This document shows, piece after piece, positions 51,502 to 63,398 of a stretch of 64,000 nucleotides of DNA (positions within the stretch are counted from its first letter, which is position 1; each line of letters starts with the position of its first letter). This DNA comes from Mycobacteriaceae bacterium (GTDB lineage: Bacteria; Actinomycetota; Actinomycetes; Mycobacteriales; Mycobacteriaceae). The notes below the pieces were generated by a model. It was not told the DNA's origin and made no database searches. It saw only the letters and a program-made list of their open reading frames with translations. A program made the position numbers and the translations under genes. Where the stretch lies: contig JAIEPH010000034.1 of the NCBI GenBank assembly GCA_019749805.1, positions 1-64,000 of the forward strand. Reading direction: 5' to 3'.

Positions 51502-52046
51502 AAGAGAAACTGCCCGGCGGAATCATGCTGTCGACGGTCGAGAAGGTCGCCGGCTACATCCGGAAGGGCTCGCTGTGGCCGGCGACCTTCGGGCTGGCCT
51601 GCTGCGCGATCGAGATGATGGCGACGGCGGGTCCGCGGTTCGACATCTCGCGTTTCGGCATGGAGCGGTTCTCGGCGACGCCACGGCAGGCCGATCTGAT
51701 GATCGTCGCAGGTCGGGTGAGCCAGAAGATGGCTCCGGTCCTACGCCAGATCTACGACCAGATGGCCGAGCCCAAGTGGGTGCTGGCGATGGGCGTGTGT
51801 GCCTCCTCGGGCGGGATGTTCAATAACTACGCGATTGTGCAGGGCGTCGACCACGTCGTACCGGTCGACATCTATCTACCTGGCTGCCCGCCGCGGCCGG
51901 AGATGCTGCTGCACGCAATCCTCAAGCTGCACGACAAGATTCAGGAGATGCCACTAGGTGTTCACCGCGAGGAGGCGATTCGCGAAGCCGAGAAGGCAGC
52001 CCTGTCGGTCACGCCGACCATCGAGCTCAAGGGTTTGCTGAGGTGA
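51492..52046 (+). CDS. nuoB: NADH-quinone oxidoreductase subunit B
   Basis: ATG 51492 overlaps nuoA by ten bases and gives 184 aa. Cysteine ligands of the terminal [4Fe-4S] cluster N2 are in [19 protein letters not shown] and PGCPPRPE. This subunit passes electrons to quinone. Confidence 0.97.
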   Translation: MGLEEKLPGGIMLSTVEKVAGYIRKGSLWPATFGLACCAIEMMATAGPRFDISRFGMERFSATPRQADLMIVAGRVSQKMAPVLRQIYDQMAEPKWVLAMGVCASSGGMFNNYAIVQGVDHVVPVDIYLPGCPPRPEMLLHAILKLHDKIQEMPLGVHREEAIREAEKAALSVTPTIELKGLLR

Positions 52047-52750
52047 CAGAACACAGCAATGGCACCGGTCACGGCCCACAGGCCGACATCGATCCGCCAG
52101 AAGTCATCGGTGTGCGCCGCGGCATGTTCGGCGCCGAGGGCTCCGGTGACACGTCGGGTTATGGCCGCCTCGTCCGCTCCGTCGCGCTGCCGGGCAGTTC
52201 GCCACGCCCCTACGGCGGATTTTTCGACGAGGTGGTCGACACACTGGCCGCGGCACTGGGCGAAGACGGCTACGCGGAGTCGATCGAGCGGGTGGTGGTC
52301 TACCGCGATGAGCTGACGCTGGAGGTTCGGCGTGAACGGCTGCCCGCGGTGGCCCAGGCGCTGCGCGATGATCCCGGCCTGCGGTTCGAACTGTGTCTGG
52401 GAGTCAGCGGCGTGCACTACCCCGACGACGAAGGACGGGAGCTGCACGCGGTGTATCCGCTGATGTCGATCACGCACAACCGTCGCATCCGCGTGGAAGT
52501 CGCCACTGCCGACGCCGACCCGCACATCCCGTCGCTGTACGCGGTGTATCCGACCGTCGACTGGCACGAACGCGAAACCTACGACTTCTTCGGCATCGTC
52601 TTCGACGGCCATCCCGCGCTGACGCGCATCGAGATGCCCGACGACTGGGTTGGCCACCCGCAGCGCAAGGACTACCCGCTAGGCGGTATCCCCGTCGAGT
52701 ACCACGGCGCTGAGATTCCGCCGCCCGATCAGCGGAGGTCATACAACTGA
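52043..52750 (+). CDS. nuoC: NADH-quinone oxidoreductase subunit C
   Basis: GTG 52043 overlaps the nuoB stop. The 235-aa protein carries the 30-kDa subunit motif [40 protein letters not shown]. It is a peripheral-arm structural subunit, separate from NuoD as usual in actinobacteria (fused NuoCD in E. coli). An N-terminal polar extension of about 60 residues precedes the domain. Confidence 0.96.
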   Translation: MTEHSNGTGHGPQADIDPPEVIGVRRGMFGAEGSGDTSGYGRLVRSVALPGSSPRPYGGFFDEVVDTLAAALGEDGYAESIERVVVYRDELTLEVRRERLPAVAQALRDDPGLRFELCLGVSGVHYPDDEGRELHAVYPLMSITHNRRIRVEVATADADPHIPSLYAVYPTVDWHERETYDFFGIVFDGHPALTRIEMPDDWVGHPQRKDYPLGGIPVEYHGAEIPPPDQRRSYN

Positions 52751-54102
52751 TGAATTCACCTGACACCCCGCCCGATCCTTCTCAATCGGGCGGTACCGAA
52801 ACGGTGGTCGTCGTCGGCGGGCAGGACTGGGATCAGGTCGTGGAGGCCGCAAAGCAAAGCGCGGCCGCCCACGCCGGGGAACGCATCGTGGTCAACATGG
52901 GCCCCCAGCATCCCTCCACGCACGGGGTGCTGCGCCTGATCCTGGAGATCGAGGGCGAGACGATCGTCGAGATCCGTTGTGGCGTCGGCTATCTACACAC
53001 CGGCATCGAGAAGAACCTCGAGTTCCGCACGTGGACACAAGGTGTCACCTTCGTCACCCGAATGGATTACCTGTCACCGCTTTTCAACGAGACGGTGTAC
53101 TGCCTGGGTGTGGAGAAGCTCCTCGGCGTCACCGACGACATCCCCGAACGCGCCAGCGTCATCCGCGTGATGATGATGGAACTAAACAGGATCTCCAGCC
53201 ACCTGGTCGCCCTGGCCACCGGCGGCATGGAGCTGGGATCCATGGGCGCGATGTTCTACGGATTCCGCGAGCGTGAGCAGATCCTGTCACTGTTCGAGAC
53301 CATCACCGGGCTGCGGATGAACAACTCCTACATCCGCCCCGGCGGCGTGGCGATGGACCTGCCCGACGAGGCCATCCCGCAGATCCGCGACATGCTCAAG
53401 CTGATGCCCACCAGGCTCAAAGACCTCGAGGACCTGCTCTCGGAGAACTACATCTGGAAAGCGCGCACCCAGGGCATCGGCTATCTGGGTCTGGAAGGGT
53501 GCATGGCACTGGGCATCACCGGTCCCTGCCTGCGCTCCACGGGTCTGCCCCTCGACCTACGCAAGTCGCAGCCCTACTGCGGGTACGAGACCTACGACTT
53601 CGACGTCATCACCGACGACGGGTGTGACTCGTACGGCCGCTATCTGATCAGGGTCAAAGAAATGCACGAGTCGTTGAAGATCATCACCCAATGCGTCGAC
53701 CGACTCGACGTGCCCAACCCCGGACCGGTGATGATCCAGGACAAGAAACTGGCGTGGCCCGCCGACCTGAAGCTCGGGCCCGACGGGCTCGGCAACTCCG
53801 ACGAGCACATCGCCAAGATCATGGGCCACTCGATGGAGGGCCTGATCCACCATTTCAAGCTCGTCACCGAGGGCATCCGGGTCCCTGCCGGCCAGGTCTA
53901 CGTCGCGGTCGAGTCGCCGCGCGGAGAACTCGGTGCCCACATGGTCTCCGACGGTGGCACCCGGCCCTACCGCGTGCACTACCGAGATCCTTCGTTCAAC
54001 AACCTGCAGGCCGTGGCGGCGATGTGCGAGGGCGGCATGGTCGCCGACGCCATTACCGCGGTGGCGTCGATCGACCCGGTGATGGGAGGCGTGGACAGGT
54101 GA
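52750..54102 (+). CDS. nuoD: NADH-quinone oxidoreductase subunit D
   Basis: The ATG shares its A with the nuoC stop; 450 aa. Motifs [43 protein letters not shown] and the C-terminal [27 protein letters not shown] define the 49-kDa quinone-site subunit. The first 40 residues are a polar Ser/Pro/Thr leader not seen in shorter homologues. Confidence 0.97.
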   Translation: MNSPDTPPDPSQSGGTETVVVVGGQDWDQVVEAAKQSAAAHAGERIVVNMGPQHPSTHGVLRLILEIEGETIVEIRCGVGYLHTGIEKNLEFRTWTQGVTFVTRMDYLSPLFNETVYCLGVEKLLGVTDDIPERASVIRVMMMELNRISSHLVALATGGMELGSMGAMFYGFREREQILSLFETITGLRMNNSYIRPGGVAMDLPDEAIPQIRDMLKLMPTRLKDLEDLLSENYIWKARTQGIGYLGLEGCMALGITGPCLRSTGLPLDLRKSQPYCGYETYDFDVITDDGCDSYGRYLIRVKEMHESLKIITQCVDRLDVPNPGPVMIQDKKLAWPADLKLGPDGLGNSDEHIAKIMGHSMEGLIHHFKLVTEGIRVPAGQVYVAVESPRGELGAHMVSDGGTRPYRVHYRDPSFNNLQAVAAMCEGGMVADAITAVASIDPVMGGVDR

Positions 54103-54968
54103 CTGTGTTCCTCGAGCTCGGTCAGCGCCCCGATGAGCCGGGTCCGCCGATTCACGGCGCCAAGGTATATCCGGCCGAGGTGGCCGCACGCCTGGCGGCC
54201 GACGCCGAGACGGTCATCGCCCGCTATCCGCAGAGCCGTTCGGCATTGTTGCCACTGCTGCACCTCGTCCAGTCCGAAGACGGATGCCTGACACCCGCGG
54301 GTATCGCGTTCTGCGCCAAGCAGTTGGGGCTGACCGACGCCGAAGTCACCGCGGTGGCCACCTTCTACTCGATGTACCGCCGTACGCCGACCGGTGAATA
54401 CCTGGTCGGCGTGTGCACCAACACGCTGTGCGCGATCATGGGCGGCGACGCCATTCTCGAGGCGCTCGAAGACCACCTGGGCGTGCAGGCCGGCCAGACC
54501 ACCGAAGACGGCAAGGTCACCCTCGAGCACGTCGAGTGCAACGCCGCATGCGACTACGCACCGGTCGTCATGGTCAACTGGGAGTTCTTCGACAACCAAA
54601 CGCCGTCATCTGCCCGCGACCTCGTCGACGGCTTACGCGACGGCGAACCGCCAATGCCGACGCGCGGTGCGCCGCTGTGCAAGTTCAAAGAGACTGCGAG
54701 AGTCCTTGCAGGCCTGCCCGATCCGCAGGCAGCCGCCGCGCAGACCCCGACCGGGGACGCAACGCTGGCCGGGCTGCGGATCGCCAAGGAACGTGGCATG
54801 GAGGCGCCCGCGGCCGACGGGGTGAGGGATTCCCACAGCGGGCCTGACGACGAGAAGGTCGCGACCGAGGCGATGAAGGACCAAGCGGCGCCCGCACCGT
54901 CCGCCGACGTTCCAGCCCAGCCGAACGAGCCCGAAACCGACCCGGACGCAACGGAATCGAAGACATGA
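54099..54968 (+). CDS. nuoE: NADH-quinone oxidoreductase subunit E with long C-terminal tail
   Basis: GTG 54099 overlaps the nuoD stop and gives 289 aa. The thioredoxin-like [2Fe-2S] domain has its four Cys in [12 protein letters not shown] and [11 protein letters not shown]. After about residue 205 comes a tail of about 80 residues, acidic and Pro/Ala-rich ([20 protein letters not shown], ending DPDATESKT), longer than the M. tuberculosis protein (252 aa). The tail is probably disordered, and its role is unknown. Confidence 0.95.
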   Translation: MTVFLELGQRPDEPGPPIHGAKVYPAEVAARLAADAETVIARYPQSRSALLPLLHLVQSEDGCLTPAGIAFCAKQLGLTDAEVTAVATFYSMYRRTPTGEYLVGVCTNTLCAIMGGDAILEALEDHLGVQAGQTTEDGKVTLEHVECNAACDYAPVVMVNWEFFDNQTPSSARDLVDGLRDGEPPMPTRGAPLCKFKETARVLAGLPDPQAAAAQTPTGDATLAGLRIAKERGMEAPAADGVRDSHSGPDDEKVATEAMKDQAAPAPSADVPAQPNEPETDPDATESKT

Positions 54969-56281
54969 CACCACTGACTCCCGTTCTGAGCCGGTTCTGG
55001 GACGAGCCGGAACCCTGGTCGATGGAGACCTACCGCCGGTATGACGGCTACCGGGCACTCGACAAAGCGCTCAAGATGGACCCCGACGACCTCATCGCCA
55101 CCGTGAAGGATTCGGGCCTGCGGGGGCGCGGCGGTGCGGGCTTCCCGACGGGCACCAAATGGTCCTTCATCCCGCAGGACGACACCGGCGCCGGCGCCAA
55201 GCCGCACTACCTCGTCGTCAACGCAGACGAGTCCGAACCCGGTACGTGCAAAGACATTCCGCTGATGCTGACCACCCCGCACTTCCTGGTGGAGGGCGTC
55301 ATCATCGCGGCGTACGCGATCCGCGCGCATCACGCGTTCATCTACGTCCGCGGCGAGGTGGTGCCGGTACTTCGGCGACTGCAGGCCGCGGTGGCCGAGG
55401 CGTACGAGGCCGGCTATCTGGGAACGAACATCCTCGACTCGGGCTTCGATCTGGAACTGATTGTGCACGCCGGGGCCGGCGCTTACATCTGCGGTGAGGA
55501 GACAGCGCTGCTGGACTCCCTGGAGGGCCGTCGCGGGCAGCCGCGCCTGCGCCCGCCGTTCCCCGCCGTCGCCGGTCTGTACGCCTCACCGACGGTGGTC
55601 AACAACGTCGAATCCATCGCCAGCGTGCCGCCCGTTCTGCTCAACGGGGTGGACTGGTTCCGGTCGATGGGAACCGAGAAATCCCCCGGCTTCACGCTGT
55701 ACTCGCTGTCCGGTCACGTCACCACCCCCGGCCAGTACGAGGCGCCGCTGGGCATCACGATGCGCGAACTGCTCGACTACGCAGGTGGTGTCCGGGCCGG
55801 CCACAGTCTCAAGTTCTGGACGCCAGGCGGTTCGTCCACACCGCTGCTGACCGACGAACACCTCGACGTGCCACTGGATTACGAGGGCATGGCCGGGGTC
55901 GGAACGATGCTGGGCACCAAGGCGCTGCAAGTGTTCGACGAAACGACCTGCGTCGTCCGCGCGGTGCGCCGCTGGACTCAGTTCTACGCACACGAATCGT
56001 GCGGCAAATGCACACCGTGCCGGGAGGGCACCTACTGGCTGGCGCAGATCTACGCACGACTGGAGACCGGCACGGGCACCGAAGCCGACATCGAGAAGCT
56101 GTTGGACATCGCCGACAACATCAACGGGAAATCGTTCTGCGCGTTGGGTGACGGCGCGGCCGCGCCCATCCTGTCGTCGATCAAGTTCTTCCGCGACGAG
56201 TACTACCAGCATCTGTCCGGCGGCTGCCCGTTCGATCCGCACGCCTCGGCTCTGATGGCAACGGAAGGGGTGGGGGTCTAG
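54965..56281 (+). CDS. nuoF: NADH-quinone oxidoreductase subunit F
   Basis: The start overlaps nuoE by ATGA; 438 aa. The NADH/FMN site (GLRGRGGAGFPTGTKW, GAGAYICGEETALLDSLEG) and N3 cluster ligands (ESCGKCTPCREG, later SFCALGDGAA) are intact. It is the NADH-oxidising entry point of complex I. Confidence 0.97.
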   Translation: MTPLTPVLSRFWDEPEPWSMETYRRYDGYRALDKALKMDPDDLIATVKDSGLRGRGGAGFPTGTKWSFIPQDDTGAGAKPHYLVVNADESEPGTCKDIPLMLTTPHFLVEGVIIAAYAIRAHHAFIYVRGEVVPVLRRLQAAVAEAYEAGYLGTNILDSGFDLELIVHAGAGAYICGEETALLDSLEGRRGQPRLRPPFPAVAGLYASPTVVNNVESIASVPPVLLNGVDWFRSMGTEKSPGFTLYSLSGHVTTPGQYEAPLGITMRELLDYAGGVRAGHSLKFWTPGGSSTPLLTDEHLDVPLDYEGMAGVGTMLGTKALQVFDETTCVVRAVRRWTQFYAHESCGKCTPCREGTYWLAQIYARLETGTGTEADIEKLLDIADNINGKSFCALGDGAAAPILSSIKFFRDEYYQHLSGGCPFDPHASALMATEGVGV

Positions 56282-58669
56282 ATGACCGTGACCGAACCGG
56301 CCCACGACGCCCCGCCCGTCGAAATGGTGAACCTCACCATCGACGGTGTGGAGGTCAGTGTCCCCAAGGGCACCTTGGTGATTCGCGCCGCCGAGCTGAT
56401 CGGCATCCAGATCCCCAGGTTCTGCGACCACCCGCTGCTCGACCCCGTCGGCGCATGCAGGCAATGTCTCGTCGAAGTCGAAGGCCAGCGCAAGCCCATG
56501 GCCTCGTGCACCATCACGTGCACACCCGACATGGTGGTGAAGACCCAGCTGACGTCGGAGTCCGCAGACAAAGCGCAGCAAGGTGTGATGGAGCTCCTGC
56601 TGATCAACCACCCACTCGACTGCCCGGTGTGCGACAAGGGTGGCGAGTGCCCGCTGCAAAACCAGGCGATGTCCAACGGCCGCCCCGAAACCCGGTTCGA
56701 GGACGTCAAGCGCACCTTCCCGAAACCGATCAACATCTCGTCGGAGGTGCTGCTCGACCGCGAGCGCTGCGTGTTGTGTGCGCGCTGCACCCGGTTCTCC
56801 GAACAGATCGCCGGCGACCCGTTCATCGACCTGCTCGAACGTGGTGCGCTGCAACAGGTCGGCATCGCTCCCGGTGAGCCGTTCCAGTCGTATTACTCCG
56901 GCAACACCGTGCAGATCTGCCCGGTCGGTGCCCTCACCGGTGCGGCCTACCGCTTCCGCGCCCGACCATTCGATCTGGTGTCCAGCCCGAGCGTGTGTGA
57001 ACACTGCGCGAACGGGTGCGCCCAACGTACCGATCACCGCCGCGGAAAGGTTATGCGCCGGTTGGCCGGTGACGACCCGGAGGTCAACGAGGAGTGGAAC
57101 TGCGACAAGGGACGGTGGGCCTTCACCTACGCGACCCAGGGCGATCGCATCACCACTCCCCTGGTTCGCGAGGACGGTGAACTTCGACCGGCGTCGTGGT
57201 CGGAGGCCATCAGCGTGGCATGCGCGGGGCTGGCCGCCGCGCGCGGCAACGCCGGAGTACTGGTCGGCGGGCGGCTGACCGTCGAGGACGCCTACGCGTA
57301 CTCAAAGTTCGCCCGAATGGTGCTGAACACCAACGACATCGACTTCCGAGCCCGCGCTCACAGCGCGGAAGAGGAGGAGTTCCTCGCCGCGCATATCGCA
57401 GGCCAGCCGATGACTGTGACCTACGCGGACCTGGAGAACGCGCCCGCGGTGCTGCTGGCCGGGTTGGAGCCCGAAGAAGAAGCGCCGATTGTGTTCCTGC
57501 GCCTGCGTAAGGCCGTCCGCAAGCACGGGTTGCAGGTGAAGTCGATCGCGCCGTTCGCCACCCGGTCGCTGGGCAAGCTGCGCGGCGAACTGATCGCCAC
57601 GGTGCCCGGCGGTGAAGGCGCGGCGCTCGACGCGCTTGCCGATGATGCCCAGCTGAAACTGCCCGGTGCCGTCATCGTGGTCGGTGAGCGGCTCGCCACC
57701 TCACCCGGAGCGCTCTCCGCGGCAGGCAGATTGGCCGCTGCGACCGGTGCTCGACTGGCATGGATACCGCGACGAGCCGGTGAGCGCGGCGCGCTGGAGG
57801 TGGGTGCGCTGCCCAGCCTGTTGCCCGGTGGACGACCGGTCAGCGATACCGCGGCCCGCGAGCAGACCGCAGCCGGATGGCATGTCGGTGAGCTACCGAG
57901 CACCCCGGGCCGCGACACCGCGGGCATTCTGGACGCGGCCCGCCAGGGCGAGCTGGGCGCGCTGCTGGTCGGCGGCGTCGAGCTTGCCGACCTACCCGAC
58001 CCGGACGCGGCCCTGGCGGCGATCGACGCGGCGCCGTTCGTGGTGAGCCTCGAGCTGCGTGAGAGTGACGTCACCGAACGCGCCGACGTGGTCTTCCCGG
58101 TCGCGCCCGTCGTCGAGAAGAGCGGTGCGTTCATCAACTGGGAGGGCCGGATTCGCCCGTTCGAACCCGCGCTGCAAACCAACGCCACACCCGACCGGCG
58201 GGTCCTGCAATTCCTCGCCGACGAGCTCGGCGTCGATCTCAACATGCCGTCGGCACTGGCCGCGGGTGAGGAGTTGGCGCAACTCGGACTGTGGGCGGGC
58301 GAGCGGACGGGCGCACCGACGGTGTCGTCGTCGCAGCCCGAGAAGCCCGGCGAAGGCCAGGCGGTGCTCGCCGGTTGGCGCATGCTGCTAGACGACGGAC
58401 GCCTGCAGGACGGTGAACTGCATCTCGCAGGCACCGCCCGCCAACCGGGCACTCGGATGTCGGCGGCCACCGCGGCCGGAATCGGTGCTGCTGACGACGA
58501 TCTGGTGACAGTGCGCACCGAACGCGGCGAAGTCACGCTGCCGCTGGTGATCACCGAAATGCCCGACAGCACCGTGTGGCTGCCGATGAACTCACCCCAG
58601 TCGGCGGTGTACCGGCAGCTCGGTGTGACCACGGGAACCGTCGTCTCGATCGAACGGGCTTCGATATGA
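56282..58669 (+). CDS. nuoG: NADH-quinone oxidoreductase subunit G
   Basis: ATG 56282 directly follows the nuoF stop; 795 aa. The N-terminal [2Fe-2S] ligands ([18 protein letters not shown]), the His-Cys [4Fe-4S] ([18 protein letters not shown]), a further cluster (ERCVLCARC ... QICPVG) and an extra CEHCANGC motif are followed by a molybdopterin-oxidoreductase-like domain. It carries electrons from NuoF towards NuoB. Confidence 0.96.
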   Translation: MTVTEPAHDAPPVEMVNLTIDGVEVSVPKGTLVIRAAELIGIQIPRFCDHPLLDPVGACRQCLVEVEGQRKPMASCTITCTPDMVVKTQLTSESADKAQQGVMELLLINHPLDCPVCDKGGECPLQNQAMSNGRPETRFEDVKRTFPKPINISSEVLLDRERCVLCARCTRFSEQIAGDPFIDLLERGALQQVGIAPGEPFQSYYSGNTVQICPVGALTGAAYRFRARPFDLVSSPSVCEHCANGCAQRTDHRRGKVMRRLAGDDPEVNEEWNCDKGRWAFTYATQGDRITTPLVREDGELRPASWSEAISVACAGLAAARGNAGVLVGGRLTVEDAYAYSKFARMVLNTNDIDFRARAHSAEEEEFLAAHIAGQPMTVTYADLENAPAVLLAGLEPEEEAPIVFLRLRKAVRKHGLQVKSIAPFATRSLGKLRGELIATVPGGEGAALDALADDAQLKLPGAVIVVGERLATSPGALSAAGRLAAATGARLAWIPRRAGERGALEVGALPSLLPGGRPVSDTAAREQTAAGWHVGELPSTPGRDTAGILDAARQGELGALLVGGVELADLPDPDAALAAIDAAPFVVSLELRESDVTERADVVFPVAPVVEKSGAFINWEGRIRPFEPALQTNATPDRRVLQFLADELGVDLNMPSALAAGEELAQLGLWAGERTGAPTVSSSQPEKPGEGQAVLAGWRMLLDDGRLQDGELHLAGTARQPGTRMSAATAAGIGAADDDLVTVRTERGEVTLPLVITEMPDSTVWLPMNSPQSAVYRQLGVTTGTVVSIERASI

Positions 58670-59904
58670 CGTATCCCGACCCCACGCTCTTCGGGCACGA
58701 CCCGTGGTGGCTGATCGTCATCAAGGCTGTCGCGATCTTCGCGTTTCTCATGCTGTCGCTGTTGGTGGCGATCCTGGTGGAACGCAAGCTCCTCGGCTAC
58801 ATGCAGATGCGACCCGGCCCCAACCGTGTCGGTCCGTGGGGCCTGCTGCAATCGCTGGTCGACGGCGTCAAGCTGGCCCTCAAGGAGGGGCTCATTCCCG
58901 CAGGCGTCGACAAGTTCATCTATCTGGCGGCGCCGGTAATCTCGGTGGTCCCCGCGTTCATCGCGTTCTCCGTGATCCCGATGGGCGGCGAGGTGTCGAT
59001 CTTCGGACATCGCACCGCCCTTCAACTGACCGATATGCCCGTCGCGGTGCTGTTCGTCCTGGCCGCCACGTCGATCGGGGTCTACGGAATCGTGTTGGCG
59101 GGCTGGGCGTCCGGTTCCACCTATCCGCTCTTGGGTGGTATTCGATCGAGCGCACAGGTGATCTCCTATGAGATTGCGATGGCCCTGTCGTTCGTCGCGG
59201 TCTTCATATACGCGGGCACGATGTCGACATCGGGCATCGTCGCCGCACAGCAGGGTCTATGGTTCATCTTCCCGTTACTGCCGTCGTTCTTTATCTATCT
59301 GATTTCGATGGTCGGCGAAACCAACCGCGCGCCTTTCGATCTGCCCGAGGCCGAGGGCGAGCTGGTCGGCGGGTTCCATACCGAGTACTCATCGATCAAG
59401 TTCGCGATGTTCATGCTCGCCGAATACGTCAACATGTTCACGGTGTCGGCATTGGCGACGACGTTGTTCTTCGGCGGGTGGCATGCGCCTTGGCCGATCA
59501 ACATGTGGGACGGCGCGAACACCGGCTGGTGGCCACTGCTGTGGTTCGTCGCGAAGGTGTGGGGCTTCATGTTCTTATTCTTCTGGCTGCGCGGCACGTT
59601 GCCCCGGATGCGCTACGACCAGTTCATGGCGCTGGGCTGGAAGATCCTGATTCCGATCTCGCTGGCGTGGATCGTGATCGTGTCGTCCGCCCGCGGCCTG
59701 CGCAACCAGGGCGTCGATCAACTGACCACCTACCTGATCACTGTCGCCGTCGCGGTCGGACTGCTGGTGCTGTTCGCGTTGTGGAGAACGATGCGCGCCA
59801 GAGACATTCGGAAGATCCCTGAGCCGACGATGGAGCCGGGCACGTTCCCGGTACCACCGCTGCCCACCAAGGAGATGGCTTCAAAGGAGAAGACGCATGC
59901 CTAA
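58666..59904 (+). CDS. nuoH: NADH-quinone oxidoreductase subunit H
   Basis: ATG 58666 ([15 protein letters not shown]) overlaps the nuoG stop by ATGA and gives 412 aa with eight or nine membrane helices. Quinone-site motifs [21 protein letters not shown] and [26 protein letters not shown] are intact. The C-terminal tail of about 40 residues is polar. Confidence 0.97.
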   Translation: MTYPDPTLFGHDPWWLIVIKAVAIFAFLMLSLLVAILVERKLLGYMQMRPGPNRVGPWGLLQSLVDGVKLALKEGLIPAGVDKFIYLAAPVISVVPAFIAFSVIPMGGEVSIFGHRTALQLTDMPVAVLFVLAATSIGVYGIVLAGWASGSTYPLLGGIRSSAQVISYEIAMALSFVAVFIYAGTMSTSGIVAAQQGLWFIFPLLPSFFIYLISMVGETNRAPFDLPEAEGELVGGFHTEYSSIKFAMFMLAEYVNMFTVSALATTLFFGGWHAPWPINMWDGANTGWWPLLWFVAKVWGFMFLFFWLRGTLPRMRYDQFMALGWKILIPISLAWIVIVSSARGLRNQGVDQLTTYLITVAVAVGLLVLFALWRTMRARDIRKIPEPTMEPGTFPVPPLPTKEMASKEKTHA

Positions 59905-60421
59905 GTTCCTCGACGCGATCGCGGGTTTCGGGGTCACGTTTTCCACGATGTTCAAGAAGCGGATCACCGAGGAGTACCCGGAGAAGCCGGGTCCGGTCGC
60001 CAAGCGCTACCACGGGCGGCACCAGCTCAACCGCTACCCCGACGGGCTGGAGAAATGCATCGGCTGTGAGTTGTGCGCCTGGGCCTGCCCCGCCGACGCC
60101 ATCTTCGTCGAGGGCGCGGACAACAAAGAAGACGAACGGTTCTCCCCCGGTGAGCGTTACGGCCGCGTGTACCAGATCAACTACCTGCGCTGCATCGGCT
60201 GCGGGCTGTGCATCGAGGCGTGCCCGACCCGGGCACTGACGATGACCAACGAGTACGAAATGGCCGACGACAACCGCGCCGACTTGATCTGGGGCAAGGA
60301 CAAACTCCTTGCCCCGCTCAAGTCCGGCATGCTGCCGCCGCCACATCCGATGGCCCCGGGTAGCACCGACGAGGACTATTACCGCGGCAACATCAAGCCC
60401 GTCGCCGAGGATGTGACGTGA
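59897..60421 (+). CDS. nuoI: NADH-quinone oxidoreductase subunit I
   Basis: It overlaps nuoH by eight bases; 174 aa. Two ferredoxin motifs, [12 protein letters not shown] and [12 protein letters not shown], bind the N6a and N6b [4Fe-4S] clusters of the peripheral arm. There is a GGAGAAG ribosome-binding site inside nuoH. Confidence 0.97.
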   Translation: MPKFLDAIAGFGVTFSTMFKKRITEEYPEKPGPVAKRYHGRHQLNRYPDGLEKCIGCELCAWACPADAIFVEGADNKEDERFSPGERYGRVYQINYLRCIGCGLCIEACPTRALTMTNEYEMADDNRADLIWGKDKLLAPLKSGMLPPPHPMAPGSTDEDYYRGNIKPVAEDVT

Positions 60422-61182
60422 CACTGGAGTTCCTCGCGTCAGCGACCGTCGACGTCGCCGGTCACACCTCCACCACCGAAGCGGTGCTGTTCTGGGTACT
60501 GGGTACCGTCGCGGTCGCCGGGGCGATCGGCGTGGTCGCCGCACCGAAAGCGGTGTACTCGGCCATGTTCCTGGCCACCACGATGATCGTGCTCGCTGTC
60601 TTCTACATCGCACAGGACGCGCTGTTCCTCGGCGTCGTGCAAGTGGTCGTCTACACCGGCGCGGTGATGATGCTGTTCCTGTTCGTGCTCATGCTCATCG
60701 GCGTCGACACGTCGGAGTCGCTGGTCGAAACGATTCGGGGACAACGCATTGCGGCGATGGTCGTCGGTCTGGGCTTCGGCATTCTGCTCATCGCGGGCAT
60801 CGGTAGCGTCTCGGTGGGCGGATTCGTCGGGTTGGCGGAGGCGAATGCGGGCGGAAATGTCCAAGGGCTGGCCGTCCTGATCTTCACCGAGTACCTGTGG
60901 GCGTTCGAGTTGACCGGCGCACTGCTGATCACCGCTGCACTTGGCGCGATGGTGCTGGCACACCGCGAACGCTTCGAACGACGCAAGACCCAGCGCGAGC
61001 TGGCGCAGGAGCGCTTGCAGCCGGGCGGGCACCCGACGACATTGCCCAACCCCGGTGTCTACGCCCGCAACAACGCCGTCGACATGGCGGCCCGTCTTCC
61101 CGACGGTTCGGCGTCCGAGCTGTCGGTCAGCGCGCTCCTGCAGAAGCGAACCGTGACCAGCGACGGTGGTGACGACAAGTGA
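60418..61182 (+). CDS. nuoJ: NADH-quinone oxidoreductase subunit J
   Basis: GTG 60418 overlaps the nuoI stop; 254 aa. Five membrane helices (for example [27 protein letters not shown], the conserved pi-bulge helix) are followed by a cytoplasmic tail of about 80 residues that is polar and longer than in E. coli. Confidence 0.96.
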   Translation: MTLEFLASATVDVAGHTSTTEAVLFWVLGTVAVAGAIGVVAAPKAVYSAMFLATTMIVLAVFYIAQDALFLGVVQVVVYTGAVMMLFLFVLMLIGVDTSESLVETIRGQRIAAMVVGLGFGILLIAGIGSVSVGGFVGLAEANAGGNVQGLAVLIFTEYLWAFELTGALLITAALGAMVLAHRERFERRKTQRELAQERLQPGGHPTTLPNPGVYARNNAVDMAARLPDGSASELSVSALLQKRTVTSDGGDDK

Positions 61183-61478
61183 ACCCCGACAACTACCTGT
61201 ACCTGTCGGCGCTGTTGTTCACCATCGGCGCGTCCGGAGTGCTGTTGCGCCGCAACGCCATCGTCATGTTCATGTGCGTCGAGCTGATGCTGAACGCCTG
61301 CAACCTGGCCTTCGTGACGTTCTCACGCATGCATGGGCATCTCGACGGCCAAATGGTCGCCTTCTTCACCATGGTGGTCGCCGCCTGTGAGGTGGTGATC
61401 GGGTTGGCCATCATCATGACAATCTTCCGCACCCGCCGTTCGGCCTCGGTCGACGACGCCAGTCTGCTGAAACACTGA
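61179..61478 (+). CDS. nuoK: NADH-quinone oxidoreductase subunit K
   Basis: GTG 61179 overlaps the nuoJ stop; 99 aa with three membrane helices. The conserved Glu residues of the proton channel lie in [14 protein letters not shown] and [11 protein letters not shown]. Confidence 0.97.
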   Translation: MNPDNYLYLSALLFTIGASGVLLRRNAIVMFMCVELMLNACNLAFVTFSRMHGHLDGQMVAFFTMVVAACEVVIGLAIIMTIFRTRRSASVDDASLLKH

Positions 61479-61517
61479 TGAGCGCTTGCGCGAAGAAGAG
61501 ACGACCCTGAGGGCGCG

Positions 61518-63398
61518 ATGACGATTCCAGTGTGGCTCACTATCGCCCTGCCGCTGGCGGGCGCGACGATACTTTTGTTGGGCGGACGGCGCACGAACGG
61601 CTGGGGCCACCTGCTGGGCACCGCGGCCTCACTCGGCTCGTTCGTCGTCGGCGCGGTGCTGTTCACCGACATGCTCGGCCGCGACGCCGAACATCGCACC
61701 GTTCACGAGGCGTTGTTCAGCTGGGTGCCGGTCGCCGGCCTGCAGGTGGATTTCGGGCTGCACCTCGACCAGCTGTCGATGTGCTTCGTGCTGCTGATCA
61801 CCGGCGTCGGCTCGCTGATCCACATCTACTCCATCGGCTACATGGCCGATGATCCCGAGCGGCGGCGTTTTTTCGCGTACCTCAACCTGTTCCTGTCGGC
61901 GATGCTGCTGCTGGTGCTTGCCGACAACTATTTGGGTCTGTACGTCGGCTGGGAGGGCGTGGGTCTCGCGTCGTATCTGCTGATCGGGTTCTGGCAGCAC
62001 AAGCCGTCGGCGGCGACCGCGGCGAAGAAAGCGTTCGTCGTCAACCGTGTCGGTGACATCGGCCTGGCCGTCGCGCTGATGGTGATGTTCGCCTACATCG
62101 GGTCCATCTCCTTCGAGGGCGTCTTCGCCGCCGCCCCTGACGTCAGCGAGGGCGTGCTCACCGCCATCGGCCTGTTGCTCCTGCTGGCCGCCTGCGGCAA
62201 GTCCGCGCAGGTGCCCCTGCAGTCCTGGCTCGGGGACGCGATGGAAGGTCCGACGCCGGTGTCGGCGCTCATCCACGCCGCGACGATGGTGACCGCGGGC
62301 GTCTACCTCATCGTCCGATCCGGCCCGGTCTTCGACCTCGCACCGAATGCGCAACTGGGCGTCGTGATCGTCGGCGCGGTGACACTGCTCTTCGGCGCAA
62401 TCATCGGTTGCGCCAAAGACGACATCAAGAAAGCGCTTGCCGCATCGACGATGTCGCAGATCGGCTACATGGTGCTGGCGGCCGGCCTCGGACCGGCCGG
62501 TTACGCCTTCGCGATCATGCACCTGCTCACCCACGGCTTCTTCAAGGCCGGCCTCTTCCTCGGTGCAGGGTCGGTGATGCACGGTATGAACGACGAGGTC
62601 GACATGCGCCGCTACGGCGGCCTGCGCAAGGCGCTGCCGATCACCTTCGCCACCTTCGGCCTCGGCTACCTGGCGATCATCGGCGTTCCCCCGCTGGCCG
62701 GCTTCTTCTCCAAGGACGGCATCATCGAGGCGTCCCTCGGCGCGGGCGGGGTCAAGGGCTACCTCCTCGGCGGCGCGGCGATCCTCGGCGCAGGCATCAC
62801 CGCGTTCTACATGACCCGGGTGATGCTGATGACGTTCTTCGGCGAAAAGCGTTGGGCGCCGAATGCCCATCCGCACGAGTCGCCGAAAGTGATGACGTGG
62901 CCAATGATCCTGCTGGCTGTCGGCTCCGTGGGTTCGGGCGCCGCGTTCGCGATCGGCGGCACGCTGGAGCACTGGCTGGAGCCGGTCGTCGGCACCCATG
63001 AGATCCACCACGTCGCACCTGTCTGGGTGGTCACCACCGTGATCCTGGCCGTCGTGGCCGTCGGCATCGCCATCGCCTACCGCATGTACGGCAGGCGCGA
63101 GATTCCCGTCGAGGTGCCCGCCGGTTCGGCGCTCACCGGCGCGGCACGTCGGGACCTCTACGGCGACGCACTCAACGAAGAGTTGTTCATGCGGCCGGGT
63201 CAGCTGGTCGCCAAGGGGTTGGTCGAAATCGACGATGAGGTAGTGGACGGCGCGGGAACCGGATTGGCGGCGCTCGTATCCCGCTCCTCCGCCGGGCTGC
63301 GTCAGTTGCAGACCGGGTTCGCCCGCTCCTACGCGTTGTCGATGTTGGCCGGCGCCTTACTCGTCGTCGGTGCGATCCTGGCGGTGCAGCTGTGGTGA
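61518..63398 (+). CDS. nuoL: NADH-quinone oxidoreductase subunit L
   Basis: The 626-aa antiporter-like subunit has about 15 membrane helices and motifs [33 protein letters not shown] and [22 protein letters not shown]. It starts 39 bases after nuoK, the only clear gap in the operon. The lateral amphipathic helix region at the C-terminus is present. Confidence 0.97.
   Translation: MTIPVWLTIALPLAGATILLLGGRRTNGWGHLLGTAASLGSFVVGAVLFTDMLGRDAEHRTVHEALFSWVPVAGLQVDFGLHLDQLSMCFVLLITGVGSLIHIYSIGYMADDPERRRFFAYLNLFLSAMLLLVLADNYLGLYVGWEGVGLASYLLIGFWQHKPSAATAAKKAFVVNRVGDIGLAVALMVMFAYIGSISFEGVFAAAPDVSEGVLTAIGLLLLLAACGKSAQVPLQSWLGDAMEGPTPVSALIHAATMVTAGVYLIVRSGPVFDLAPNAQLGVVIVGAVTLLFGAIIGCAKDDIKKALAASTMSQIGYMVLAAGLGPAGYAFAIMHLLTHGFFKAGLFLGAGSVMHGMNDEVDMRRYGGLRKALPITFATFGLGYLAIIGVPPLAGFFSKDGIIEASLGAGGVKGYLLGGAAILGAGITAFYMTRVMLMTFFGEKRWAPNAHPHESPKVMTWPMILLAVGSVGSGAAFAIGGTLEHWLEPVVGTHEIHHVAPVWVVTTVILAVVAVGIAIAYRMYGRREIPVEVPAGSALTGAARRDLYGDALNEELFMRPGQLVAKGLVEIDDEVVDGAGTGLAALVSRSSAGLRQLQTGFARSYALSMLAGALLVVGAILAVQLW

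Noticed and set aside
57421..59025. A 534-codon minus-strand open frame
   Set aside because: It is antisense to nuoG and nuoH, with Ser/Arg/Pro-rich shadow composition.
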